Source: Desulfarculaceae bacterium
GTDB lineage: Bacteria; Desulfobacterota; Desulfobacteria; Desulfobacterales; Desulfobacteraceae
Direction of reading: 5' to 3'
DNA: 13,855 bases
Assembly: GCA_021737205.1 (NCBI GenBank)
Contig: JAIPEK010000029.1
Location: forward strand, 1-13,855
The notes beneath the pieces were generated by a model. It ran no database searches and had not been told where the DNA came from. It worked only from the letters and a program-made list of their open reading frames with translations. The position numbers and the translations under genes were made by a program. Below, piece after piece: positions 7,180 to 13,675 of this stretch; the stretch's first letter is position 1, and every line of letters starts with the position of its first letter.

Positions 7180-7690
7180 TTTCAATCCTCCGTTTTATAA
7201 TAAGGGCGACCTGTTGCGGTGTCTGTTGGGTTGTATCGATCTGATGATGTGCCGTTTGTGAATAAAACGGTTCTCTTTGCTCGCATACAGCCCTGATTTC
7301 GTCCTCCGGCTCTTGGCCCGTAAGCGAGGGCCTTGATGAATCCGATCCGGGGTCCGCGCCGATCCGGGAAAGAAGTGTCTCCATATCTGCACAGAGCCGG
7401 AATACCATGCCGTTTTCCCGGAGAAACAACCGGTTTGCCGGATCAAGTACAATACCGCCGCCTGTGGCGATTACTGCATTGTCGGTATGTTCAAGCCCGA
7501 ACAGGAATGATTGTTCCATTGTTCTGAATGATTCCCACCCCTTTTCTTCCACCAGCTCCCGGATCGAAGCGCCGATTCTCTCCTCGATCCCCTGATCGGT
7601 GTCTATAAAGGAAAATCCGAGCAATTCAGAAAGCAGCTTTGCCGTGGTGGTTTTTCCGGTGCCCCTGTAGCCGATCAGGAAAATCTTCAT
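7169..7690 (-). CDS. aroK: Shikimate kinase
   Basis: Phosphorylates shikimate at O3 with ATP. The 173-residue protein is of normal length. It shows a Walker A loop GYRGTGKT (7-14), the shikimate-binding DTD (30-32) and R56 in 'SFRTMEQ'. It also has the GGG turn (77-79), the lid arginine region around R120 ('RPSLTG') and R139 in 'EQREPFY'. The ATG overlaps the aroA stop (ATGA, 4 bases); the 3' end contains the ribosome site of aroC. The aroK versus aroL choice is conventional. Confidence 0.95.
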   Translation of the reverse strand: MKIFLIGYRGTGKTTTAKLLSELLGFSFIDTDQGIEERIGASIRELVEEKGWESFRTMEQSFLFGLEHTDNAVIATGGGIVLDPANRLFLRENGMVFRLCADMETLLSRIGADPGSDSSRPSLTGQEPEDEIRAVCEQREPFYSQTAHHQIDTTQQTPQQVALIIKRRIENGG

Positions 7691-8955
7691 CTTTTCCCTT
7701 CCAACGCATCAAAAATGTCCCAGAACGATGGAAACGATTTGCCCACGCATCCCGGCTTTTCAATGGTTACGCCTTCGACGGCGAGGCCTGCCACGGCAAA
7801 AGACATGGCGATCCTGTGATCATCAAAGGTTTTGATCACTGCCCCGTGTGGTGTGCCGCCGTGAACGATCATCCAGTCTTCTCCGGTATCCACTGTTATG
7901 CCCATCCTGGAAAGCTGGCTTGCCACCGCGTCGATCCGATCGCACTCCTTGGCTCTAAGATGGCCGATGTTCCGTATAACGGTTCCGCCTTGGGCGAATG
8001 AGGCCGCCACCGCAAGGCCGGGCACCGCATCCGGCATATCGCCCATGTCCACATCCACCCCTTTGAGGTGCCCGCCCTTCACCGTAATGCCGTCCTCCTG
8101 GATATCCAGGGTGCATCCCATGTCCCGGAGCACATAGATCAGCTTGACATCCCCCTGGAGGGAACCAGGGGTCACGTTTTTCACTTTGACCGCAGCTCCT
8201 GTGACCGCCCCTGCAAGCCAGAAATACCCTGCATTGGAAAGATCCGGTTCCACTGTGAATTCACCCGGCATGTAGCGCTGTCCGCCGGGCACGCGATATT
8301 CATGGTCGGAAATTTTGTCCGCATGAACCTGGAACTTCTTCATGGTGTTAAGGGTGAGATTCACATACGGAGTGGACACAAGGCTGTTTTCCACATGAAT
8401 ATGAAGTCCTTTTTCCATTACCGCACCTGCGATCAGAAGGCCGGACAGGTATTGACTGGAGACCGAACAGTCTATCCGGATCTTACCGCCTGCACACTCT
8501 TTTCCATTGATGACAACCGGCGGCGTGCCCTGCGCGGTTTGAGATCGGACATCCGCCCCTGCCATGTTCAGGGCTTTCAGCAGATGGTCCATGGGGCGTT
8601 CACACATCCTGGCATTGCCGGTGAACAGGTAATCCGTGTTTCCAAGCGCGCCGATCGACGCCAGAAGCCTCATGGACGTGCCGGAATTTCTCAGATAAAC
8701 CGGATCCGGATGCGCCAGCGGCCTTCCGCCGAATCCCCGGATCTTCAAGCCGGCCGTATCCGAGTTGTAAATAACGGCTCCCATGCACCGCAAAGCGGAA
8801 ATCGTCAATTCAATATCTTCGCTGGACAGAACGTTTTTGACCATTGACTCGCCCTCACACAGAGAGGCCATGATAATCATTCTGTGGGAGATGCTTTTTG
8901 AACCGGGAATGCTGACCTCGGTATCCCGGAGTGTTCGCTTTTGTATGGTTTTCAT
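7687..8955 (-). CDS. aroA: 3-phosphoshikimate 1-carboxyvinyltransferase (EPSP synthase)
   Basis: Transfers the enolpyruvyl group of PEP to shikimate 3-phosphate. The 422 residues carry the expected active-site set. These are PGSKSISHR (18-25, K20 and S21), the PEP loop 'RNSGTSMRLL' (89-98), R120 and SSQ (166-168). Further on are the 'DMPDA' aspartate D309, E337 and R340 in 'KECDR', R381 in 'DDHR' and K406 in 'VGKSFP'. At the position of E. coli Pro101, the residue after R in 'AMRP', this enzyme has Leu97. The loop glycine (G92, E. coli Gly96) is kept. The gene begins directly after the aroE stop (TAA-ATG, no gap) and overlaps aroK by 4 bases. Confidence 0.97.
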   Translation of the reverse strand: MKTIQKRTLRDTEVSIPGSKSISHRMIIMASLCEGESMVKNVLSSEDIELTISALRCMGAVIYNSDTAGLKIRGFGGRPLAHPDPVYLRNSGTSMRLLASIGALGNTDYLFTGNARMCERPMDHLLKALNMAGADVRSQTAQGTPPVVINGKECAGGKIRIDCSVSSQYLSGLLIAGAVMEKGLHIHVENSLVSTPYVNLTLNTMKKFQVHADKISDHEYRVPGGQRYMPGEFTVEPDLSNAGYFWLAGAVTGAAVKVKNVTPGSLQGDVKLIYVLRDMGCTLDIQEDGITVKGGHLKGVDVDMGDMPDAVPGLAVAASFAQGGTVIRNIGHLRAKECDRIDAVASQLSRMGITVDTGEDWMIVHGGTPHGAVIKTFDDHRIAMSFAVAGLAVEGVTIEKPGCVGKSFPSFWDIFDALEGKR

Positions 8956-9768
8956 TTATACCGTCTCTTCCGTCATTACCTGTCTGAGTTTATCAATGGA
9001 AGGGGATATGCCGGTCCACAGCTCGAATTGTTTCGCCCCCTGGCAAATGAACATTTCAATGCCGCTGATTGCATGGCAACCCCTTTGACCGGCCTGTCGC
9101 AGCAGGAGGGTTTCAACAGGATTGTACACCATGTCCATCACCACCATCCCCGGCTTGAGGACATGATCCGGGACAGGGCTTTCTTCCGTATCGGGGAACA
9201 TCCCCGAAGGCGTGGTGTTGATAAGAATATCAAACTTACGGCTGCCGATCTCTTCAAGTTTCAAAAACGGGCAGCTCAAAGCCGTCGCAAGTTTCTCACC
9301 TTTTTCGACCGATCGGTTGATCACCGTCACTTTACCGCTTTCCCGGATCATACCGAAACCTGCTGCGCGGGCCGCTCCGCCGGCACCGATAATGCCGATT
9401 CTTTTTCCTTCGATCCCGAAATCCCGTAACGGGGCCACAGCACCAAAGCAGTCTGTATTGTACCCTTTCAGAATCCCCGAACGGTAAACGACGGTATTGA
9501 CAGCACCAATACGCAAAGCTTCGTCATCGGTTTCATCAAGATATTGAATCACCTCCTCCTTGAACGGAATGGTCACGGAAACTCCTTTTATCCCGAAGGA
9601 TCGGACGGCAGCAATACCGCTTTTCATATTTTCCGGCTCAAAAGCGAGATAAGCCGCATTGATCCCGTATTCTGCAAACAGCATGTTGTGTATGGCCGGG
9701 CTTTTTGAATGGCCGACAGGAGAGCCGAATATACAGTACAGGTCGGTTTGAGAATTAATGGATTTCAA
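8956..9768 (-). CDS. aroE: Shikimate dehydrogenase (NADP+)
   Basis: Reduces 3-dehydroshikimate to shikimate. From TTG 9768 the product is 270 residues, the usual size. It has the substrate-binding 'GHSKSP' (19-24), the catalytic lysine K70 in 'SVTIPFK', N91, and the partner aspartate D106 in 'YNTD'. The dinucleotide loop is GAGGAAR (128-134), and 'NRS' (151-153) is typical of NADP specificity. Start choice: TTG 9768 overlaps the pheA stop as TTGA and has AGGA nine bases upstream. A longer in-frame TTG at 9789 would only add seven residues not expected in the family. The rare TTG start may lower its translation relative to neighbours. Confidence 0.95.
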   Translation of the reverse strand: MKSINSQTDLYCIFGSPVGHSKSPAIHNMLFAEYGINAAYLAFEPENMKSGIAAVRSFGIKGVSVTIPFKEEVIQYLDETDDEALRIGAVNTVVYRSGILKGYNTDCFGAVAPLRDFGIEGKRIGIIGAGGAARAAGFGMIRESGKVTVINRSVEKGEKLATALSCPFLKLEEIGSRKFDILINTTPSGMFPDTEESPVPDHVLKPGMVVMDMVYNPVETLLLRQAGQRGCHAISGIEMFICQGAKQFELWTGISPSIDKLRQVMTEETV

Positions 9769-10871
9769 AACGGTTCTTCCTCTTTGCAAGCGGGGTAACT
9801 CCCGATAATTTTCAGGGAAAGACAGAGCTCACTCATTTTTTCAAGCGTGTTATCAACGGCGGGATCGTCCATGTGCCCTTCAATGTCCATGAAAAAACAG
9901 TAGCTCCAGTTGTGGTATTTGGCGGGCCGGGATTCGAGCTTGACCATGTTGATCCCGGCCTTGTCCAGCGGCTCCAGCGCCTTGAACAAAGATCCGGGGG
10001 TGTGAGAGGTCGAAAACATAATCGAAGTTTTGTCCCGCCCGGTTTTTCCCATGCTCTCCCTGGAGATAACCAGAAACCGGGTGATGTTTCCCGGATAATC
10101 CTCGATTGAAGATTCAACGGTCTGAAGATTGTAAATGTGGGCGGCCTGGCTGCTCGAGACCACGGCGGCGTGCTCATCCTCAGCCGCCATGGCTGCTGCC
10201 CGGGCCGTGCTGCCGACTTCTATGATTTCGGCATACGGATACATCCGCTGAATCCACATTTCACACCGGGACAAGGCCTGGGGATGGCAGTAGATGGTTT
10301 CCACAAGATCGGCCTCCCCGGTACCCGAAATCAAATCATATGAAACAGGCTCGTACTGTTCTCCGCAAATCTTGAGATCAAATTCCATGAATAGATCAAG
10401 GGTATGGGTGACCGCCCCCTCGATGGTATTCTCCACCGGGATGACGCCGTAATGGCTCGTGCCTTTGTTCACGTCTTTGAAGACTTCATAAATATTGGGC
10501 TGGGCCCTGAAATCGCCTGAATGTTTAAAATGGTTCAGAGAAGCAATATGGGAATACCCGGCTTCCGGGCCAAGGTAGCTGACAAGCCGGGTTTTCTGGA
10601 TATCCTTGGTGGCCATCATGATCACATTGAAAATGTAGCGCAGAAGCTTGTTTTCCGCAGGTCCGTCATTCAACCGGGTGATCTTTTCCATCACCTTTTT
10701 CTCCCTGGACCTGTCAAAGACATTGCTTTTGGATTCGCGCTTGATCTTCCCGATTTTTCTTCCGATCCGCAGCCGTTCATTGATCAGGGATACTATCTTT
10801 GAATCAATGGAGTCAATGTCGTCTCTCAGCTGTTTTAACCTCTCTTCCAATGTATTCCCGGTATCGTTCAT
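9765..10871 (-). CDS. pheA: Bifunctional chorismate mutase / prephenate dehydratase (P-protein)
   Basis: Makes prephenate from chorismate and then phenylpyruvate, the phenylalanine branch. The 368 residues divide into three domains. The AroQ-type mutase (8-92) has R16, R38 and K42 in the expected helical positions. The dehydratase (96-272) has 'YLGPEAGYSH', 'VIPVENTIEGAV' (143-154) and the catalytic TRF (264-266). The regulatory ACT domain (281-360) has 'GSLFKAL' (293-299) and the Phe-binding ESRP (313-316), so feedback inhibition by phenylalanine is expected. Start: ATG 10871 has GGGAAG six bases upstream; the TTG at 10910 would lie directly against the leader terminator and is rejected. It is the first structural gene after the attenuator and overlaps aroE by 4 bases. 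It carries the only chorismate mutase domain seen in the operon. Confidence 0.96.
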   Translation of the reverse strand: MNDTGNTLEERLKQLRDDIDSIDSKIVSLINERLRIGRKIGKIKRESKSNVFDRSREKKVMEKITRLNDGPAENKLLRYIFNVIMMATKDIQKTRLVSYLGPEAGYSHIASLNHFKHSGDFRAQPNIYEVFKDVNKGTSHYGVIPVENTIEGAVTHTLDLFMEFDLKICGEQYEPVSYDLISGTGEADLVETIYCHPQALSRCEMWIQRMYPYAEIIEVGSTARAAAMAAEDEHAAVVSSSQAAHIYNLQTVESSIEDYPGNITRFLVISRESMGKTGRDKTSIMFSTSHTPGSLFKALEPLDKAGINMVKLESRPAKYHNWSYCFFMDIEGHMDDPAVDNTLEKMSELCLSLKIIGSYPACKEEEPF

Positions 10872-10907
10872 TACGGACTTCCCACCTTCGAGTATGCGGT
10901 TGACATT

Positions 10908-10945
10908 CAAAATAACAAGGGCCGCAGGATTCGATCCTGCGGCCC
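10908..10945 (-). terminator. Attenuator terminator (regions 3:4) upstream of pheA
   Basis: On the minus strand GGGCCGCAGGAT (10945-10934), loop CGA and ATCCTGCGGCCC (10930-10919) form a perfect 12-bp stem followed by TTGTTATTTTG. The U-rich side is on the pheA strand only, so this is a rightly oriented intrinsic terminator 37 bases upstream of the pheA start, where a simple terminator would silence the gene. Its left arm can also pair with the leader (see antiterminator). Stem seen directly; attenuation role inferred. Confidence 0.85.
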
Positions 10946-11033
10946 GAACAAAAAAGACGCAGCGGTCTTTGATCTGCTGCTGCTTTTGCCTTTTTCGATT
11001 TATGAATTGATTCAGCGCACCACAGGCAGATCG
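10932..11033 (-). promoter_or_regulatory. Predicted antiterminator pairing (regions 2:3)
   Basis: The leader segment 11033-11019 (minus strand CGATC, then TGC, then CTGTGGT) can pair with 10943-10932, the left arm of the terminator. It forms 12 base pairs, ten Watson-Crick and two G-U, with a 3-base bulge. This uses the same bases as terminator region 3 and as the distal arm of the 1:2 hairpin, the mutual exclusivity required for attenuation. Folded by eye; energies were not computed. Confidence 0.6.
10950..10983 (-). promoter_or_regulatory. Secondary weak hairpins and T6 tract in the leader
   Basis: Two mutually exclusive small stems precede the main terminator: AAAGAC (10970-10965) with GTCTTT (10958-10953), or GCAGC (around 10979) with GCTGC (10963-10959). 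Both are followed by six T residues at 10955-10950. In addition GCAGATC (10977-10971) is perfectly complementary to GATCTGC (11032-11026) in the distal arm of the leader hairpin. These could be a pause site, a second weak terminator, or a competing partner for region 2. Confidence 0.35.
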
Positions 11034-11095
11034 GTATGATAAAAATAATACCCAAAATAAAAAAAGAATCTGCCTGTCGCTACAACTTTCATCAT
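11012..11095 (-). CDS. pheL: Phe/Tyr-rich leader peptide of the aromatic operon (attenuator)
   Basis: A 27-codon ORF starting at ATG 11095 (a second ATG follows at 11092) and ending in TGA at 11014-11012. After MMKVVATGR, codons 10-19 read FFFYFGYYFY: five Phe and four Tyr in ten codons. The peptide ends in HTDLPVVR. The encoded run lies exactly in the loop of the 1:2 leader hairpin, and the stop codon follows region 2 by a few bases, as in the E. coli pheA leader. AAGGA lies about 13 bases before the first ATG, a weak ribosome site. The peptide itself is not expected to act; translation speed over Phe and Tyr codons is the sensor. The symbol is by analogy; no sequence homology to E. coli PheL is claimed. 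An overlapping 80-residue frame (10813-11055) is not the gene. Confidence 0.85.
   Translation of the reverse strand: MMKVVATGRFFFYFGYYFYHTDLPVVR
11022..11077 (-). promoter_or_regulatory. Leader hairpin 1:2 spanning the Phe/Tyr codons
   Basis: ACAGGCAGAT (minus 11077-11068, region 1) and ATCTGCCTGT (11031-11022, region 2) are a perfect 10-bp inverted repeat. They enclose a 36-base T-rich loop that contains the Phe/Tyr codons. A ribosome stalled on those codons covers region 1 and frees region 2. A ribosome reaching the TGA at 11014 covers region 2. This is the standard pause or protector hairpin geometry of amino-acid operon attenuators. Confidence 0.8.
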
Positions 11096-11144
11096 CTGTT
11101 TTTCAAGTTCCTTAAAATCAGTTTGTTTGAAACAATATCTCCTG

Positions 11145-11171
11145 CTTATACATATTGTTTCAGAATGTCAA
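11145..11171 (-). promoter_or_regulatory. Promoter of the aromatic operon
   Basis: Minus-strand TTGACA (11171-11166, perfect -35) is followed after 15 bases by TATAAG (11150-11145). The spacing is two bases short of the optimum; a 17-base spacing would put TAAGCA at -10. Transcription would begin near 11138, giving about 43 bases before the leader ATG and about 265 bases before pheA. It lies just beyond the corC stop. Confidence 0.6.
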
Positions 11172-11192
11172 GGATTTTATTGAAAAATTTTA

Positions 11193-12440
11193 TCACTGGG
11201 CGGTGTCGTTTTTCAGGATAAAACTCTTGATCCGGTTTCCGTCTCTTTCCTTGACGGTAGCGGAAAAATCATCCACCTTTATCGTTTCCCCTGCCTTGGG
11301 AATCCGGCCCAGCTTGTCCAGCACAAATCCGGAAAAGGTATCATAATCGTTGGAGACGGGAATGGAAAAATGAAAAAACTTGTTGATTTCATCAATCCCG
11401 ATTTTTCCGGAAACCAGCCATTTTCCGCTTTTAAGTTTAATAATTTCCGGGTCCAGTGTATCGGTTTCATCACTGATATCGCCGACAAGTTCTTCCACCA
11501 CATCCTCAAGGGTGACGATCCCGGAAACTCCTCCATGTTCATCAATGACAACTCCGATATGATTCTTCAACTGTTTGAACTGCTGCAAAAGAGAATCCAG
11601 TTTTTTGGATCCGGGCACGAAATTGGGCCGGCTCATGATCCCGGCTATGTCCACAGATGTTTGTTCGGTTTTATAGCTGCAGGTTTTATTAAATTCGGAA
11701 AACAGGCTTTTGATATTCAAAATCCCTATTACATTATCAATATTTCCCTGGATTACGGGAATTCTTGTAAAACCTGAATTGAGCACCTCGTCGATATCGA
11801 TATCCTGTTCAATGTCGATCACATACATATCCGCCCGCGGCGTCATGATTTCGGATGCGCTCGTATCATCGAATTCAAAAATATTGGAAATGAATTCTTT
11901 TTCCTCTTCCTTGATCTGCCCCTCTTCCTCCACTACTTCCACCATGGTCATCAGCTCGTCTTCGGTAACCCTCGGTGATTTGTCAAACGCACCCACCAGT
12001 TTGGGAATAAAGTTGAGCAGAAAAATCAGGGGGGAGAAGAGTTTGGACATCCAGAATATGGGCATGATCACGATTCGTGCCACAAGTATTTTATTGTGTG
12101 TGGCAAAGGATTTGGGAAAAATCTCTCCGAAAACGAGAATCAGCATCGTCATGACTCCTGTGGCAATTCCCACGGCATTGGACTGAATGAAATCGATCGC
12201 AAGAGCGGTGGCAAGGGCGGAAGCTGCGATATTCACGAGATTGTTTCCGATGAGAATCGTGGTCAGAAGTTTATGCGAATCCTCCTTCATATGCAGAATC
12301 AGTTTATCAAGCCGGGAGCCTTCCTTGGCAATATGAAGAGCTTTGACTTTGCTGATGGAGAACAATGCTGTTTCAGAAGAGGAAAAAAAACCGGAGAGAA
12401 AAAGACAGATTATAAGTAACGTCAATTCGGCAGTTATCAA
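11193..12440 (-). CDS. CorC/HlyC (CNNM-like) family membrane protein with CBS pair
   Basis: The 415-residue protein has an N-terminal DUF21 membrane domain (1-150). Hydrophobic segments lie at about 4-20, 59-82, 90-105 and 120-148, with the conserved 'GEIFPKS' (105-111). A cytoplasmic CBS-domain pair follows (about 195-320), with 'IMTPRADM' (198-205) and the family stretch around 'VIDEHGGVSGIVTLED' (298-313). The C-terminal transporter-associated domain (335-412) has 'DTFSGFVLDKLGRIP'. The family is linked to Mg2+/Co2+ export or resistance; the true substrate here is unknown, and older 'hemolysin' labels are unreliable. The only reasonable start is TTG 12440, with GAGG about 13 bases upstream and no in-frame ATG until residue 51. 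It has its own promoter and is probably not part of the aromatic operon. Confidence 0.92.
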   Translation of the reverse strand: MITAELTLLIICLFLSGFFSSSETALFSISKVKALHIAKEGSRLDKLILHMKEDSHKLLTTILIGNNLVNIAASALATALAIDFIQSNAVGIATGVMTMLILVFGEIFPKSFATHNKILVARIVIMPIFWMSKLFSPLIFLLNFIPKLVGAFDKSPRVTEDELMTMVEVVEEEGQIKEEEKEFISNIFEFDDTSASEIMTPRADMYVIDIEQDIDIDEVLNSGFTRIPVIQGNIDNVIGILNIKSLFSEFNKTCSYKTEQTSVDIAGIMSRPNFVPGSKKLDSLLQQFKQLKNHIGVVIDEHGGVSGIVTLEDVVEELVGDISDETDTLDPEIIKLKSGKWLVSGKIGIDEINKFFHFSIPVSNDYDTFSGFVLDKLGRIPKAGETIKVDDFSATVKERDGNRIKSFILKNDTAQ

Positions 12441-12488
12441 AGTTAACCAGATACCTCGTAATATATTTTTTGTACATTTACACTGTTA

Positions 12489-12516
12489 ATTGTAATGATC
12501 TAAACATTTTTGTCAA
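12489..12516 (-). promoter_or_regulatory. Strong sigma-70-type promoter for the corC-like gene
   Basis: Minus-strand TTGACA (12516-12511), a 16-base spacer and TACAAT (12494-12489) give five of six matches at -10 and a perfect -35. The predicted start is near 12482, about 40 bases before the TTG start. The whole 95-base gap after lpxB is AT-rich and shows no lpxB terminator. Confidence 0.65.
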
Positions 12517-12535
12517 CGCAAAACAGATCACAAAT

Positions 12536-13675
12536 TTACCGGCCTGCCATTTGAACCGCTATATTCGCGGTACGTCTCGAAGCCCCTTTGCCGCCGAGCA
12601 TGTTCCGGATTGTCAAAAGCTCGTGCCGCATCCGGGAAAGACGCTTCTCTTCCATCAGAGAAATGACCTTCTCGACAATGGAATCGACCCGGGCATCCTC
12701 CTGAATCAATTCCGGCACGATTTCCCTTCCGGCAATAATATTGGCAAGCCCGGCGTATTGTACTTTGACAAACCGTCTGGCAATCGCATAACTGAACTTT
12801 GACATCCGGTATACGATAATCATGGGAACCCGGTAAATTGCCGCCTCCAGAGTAACCGTCCCGGAAGCCGCAACCAGAAGATCCGATTGTCGAAATATGC
12901 TTTCAGGGGCCCCTTTGACAATCTGAAACAGATCCTGCCGGTTGTACTTCTCAAGCACATCAGCCATTTTTTCAAAATCAACCGACTGTGCAATGGACAA
13001 CAGAAAGGTGGTTTCCGGCTTTCTGTCTTTTATGAAGCAAGCAGCTTTGAGCATCAACTCCAGGTGCTGTGTGACTTCAGATGCTCTGGATCCCGGCAGA
13101 AGACCGACTACCGTCTTTCTTCCGTCCCGTTTCTTCTCCGGTTTCCGGTTGATTTCCGGGCAGCTGTCCAGGAGCGGATGGCCTACAAAAGTAGCCGGCA
13201 CGGAAGCTTTCCGGTATATTTTTTCTTCAAAGGGAAGAATCAGGGACATATGGTCCACATACTTTTTGATTTTTTTTATCCGGCCGTATTTCCAGGCCCA
13301 TATTTTGGGGGAAATGTAGTACAGTACCCGTATCGAATTCTTTTTGGCATATTCGGCCGCTTTGAGATTGAAACCGGGATAATCCACCAGTATAACCAGA
13401 TCGGGTTTACGCCGTTTTAACTGTCTTTTGTACAAAGAAAACGCCTGATGGATATTCCGAACCTGAAACATCACTTCGGTCACGCCCATGGCGGAAAGAT
13501 CCCGTATATGGTAAAAAAGATCCACATCTGAGGCTTTCAGATTTTCTCCGCCTATCCCGGAAAAAGTAAGATACGGATCGGCTCGCTTGATTTCCCTGAC
13601 AAGAGTCGCCGCATGAACATCCCCAGACGGCTCTCCGGTTATCACGACAATATGCCCGCCGTTTGGACCGTTCAT
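12536..13675 (-). CDS. lpxB: Lipid-A-disaccharide synthase
   Basis: Joins UDP-2,3-diacylglucosamine and lipid X to form the lipid A disaccharide at the inner face of the cytoplasmic membrane. The 379-residue GT19 glycosyltransferase has the N-terminal GEPSGD loop (14-19), 'DYPGFN' (98-103), 'SPKIWAW' (122-128), 'VGHPLLD' (164-170), 'LLPGSR' (192-197), 'SGTVTLEAA' (271-279) and the C-terminal 'AGREIVPEL'. All are hallmarks of LpxB. Its ATG overlaps the stop of the preceding lpxI (ATGA, 4 bases), so the enzyme that makes its lipid X substrate is encoded immediately upstream and is translationally coupled. Its presence establishes that the host makes lipid A. Confidence 0.96.
   Translation of the reverse strand: MNGPNGGHIVVITGEPSGDVHAATLVREIKRADPYLTFSGIGGENLKASDVDLFYHIRDLSAMGVTEVMFQVRNIHQAFSLYKRQLKRRKPDLVILVDYPGFNLKAAEYAKKNSIRVLYYISPKIWAWKYGRIKKIKKYVDHMSLILPFEEKIYRKASVPATFVGHPLLDSCPEINRKPEKKRDGRKTVVGLLPGSRASEVTQHLELMLKAACFIKDRKPETTFLLSIAQSVDFEKMADVLEKYNRQDLFQIVKGAPESIFRQSDLLVAASGTVTLEAAIYRVPMIIVYRMSKFSYAIARRFVKVQYAGLANIIAGREIVPELIQEDARVDSIVEKVISLMEEKRLSRMRHELLTIRNMLGGKGASRRTANIAVQMAGR

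Noticed and set aside
8068..8847. A 259-residue plus-strand open frame antisense to aroA
   Set aside because: It lies wholly inside a well-conserved gene, has no recognisable domain and fits chance opening of a frame opposite a GC-biased gene.
10919..10945. Reading the GC hairpin as a plus-strand terminator or a REP-type repeat
   Set aside because: On the plus strand it is followed by GAACAAAAAAG, not a U-tract, and no further copies were noticed in the window.
10813..11055. An 80-residue minus-strand frame crossing the pheA leader and the pheA start
   Set aside because: It runs through the perfect terminator stem and overlaps pheA in another frame. The 27-codon leader ORF explains the region far better.
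12887..13420. A 177-residue plus-strand open frame antisense to lpxB
   Set aside because: Shadow of lpxB, no family resemblance and no convincing ribosome site.
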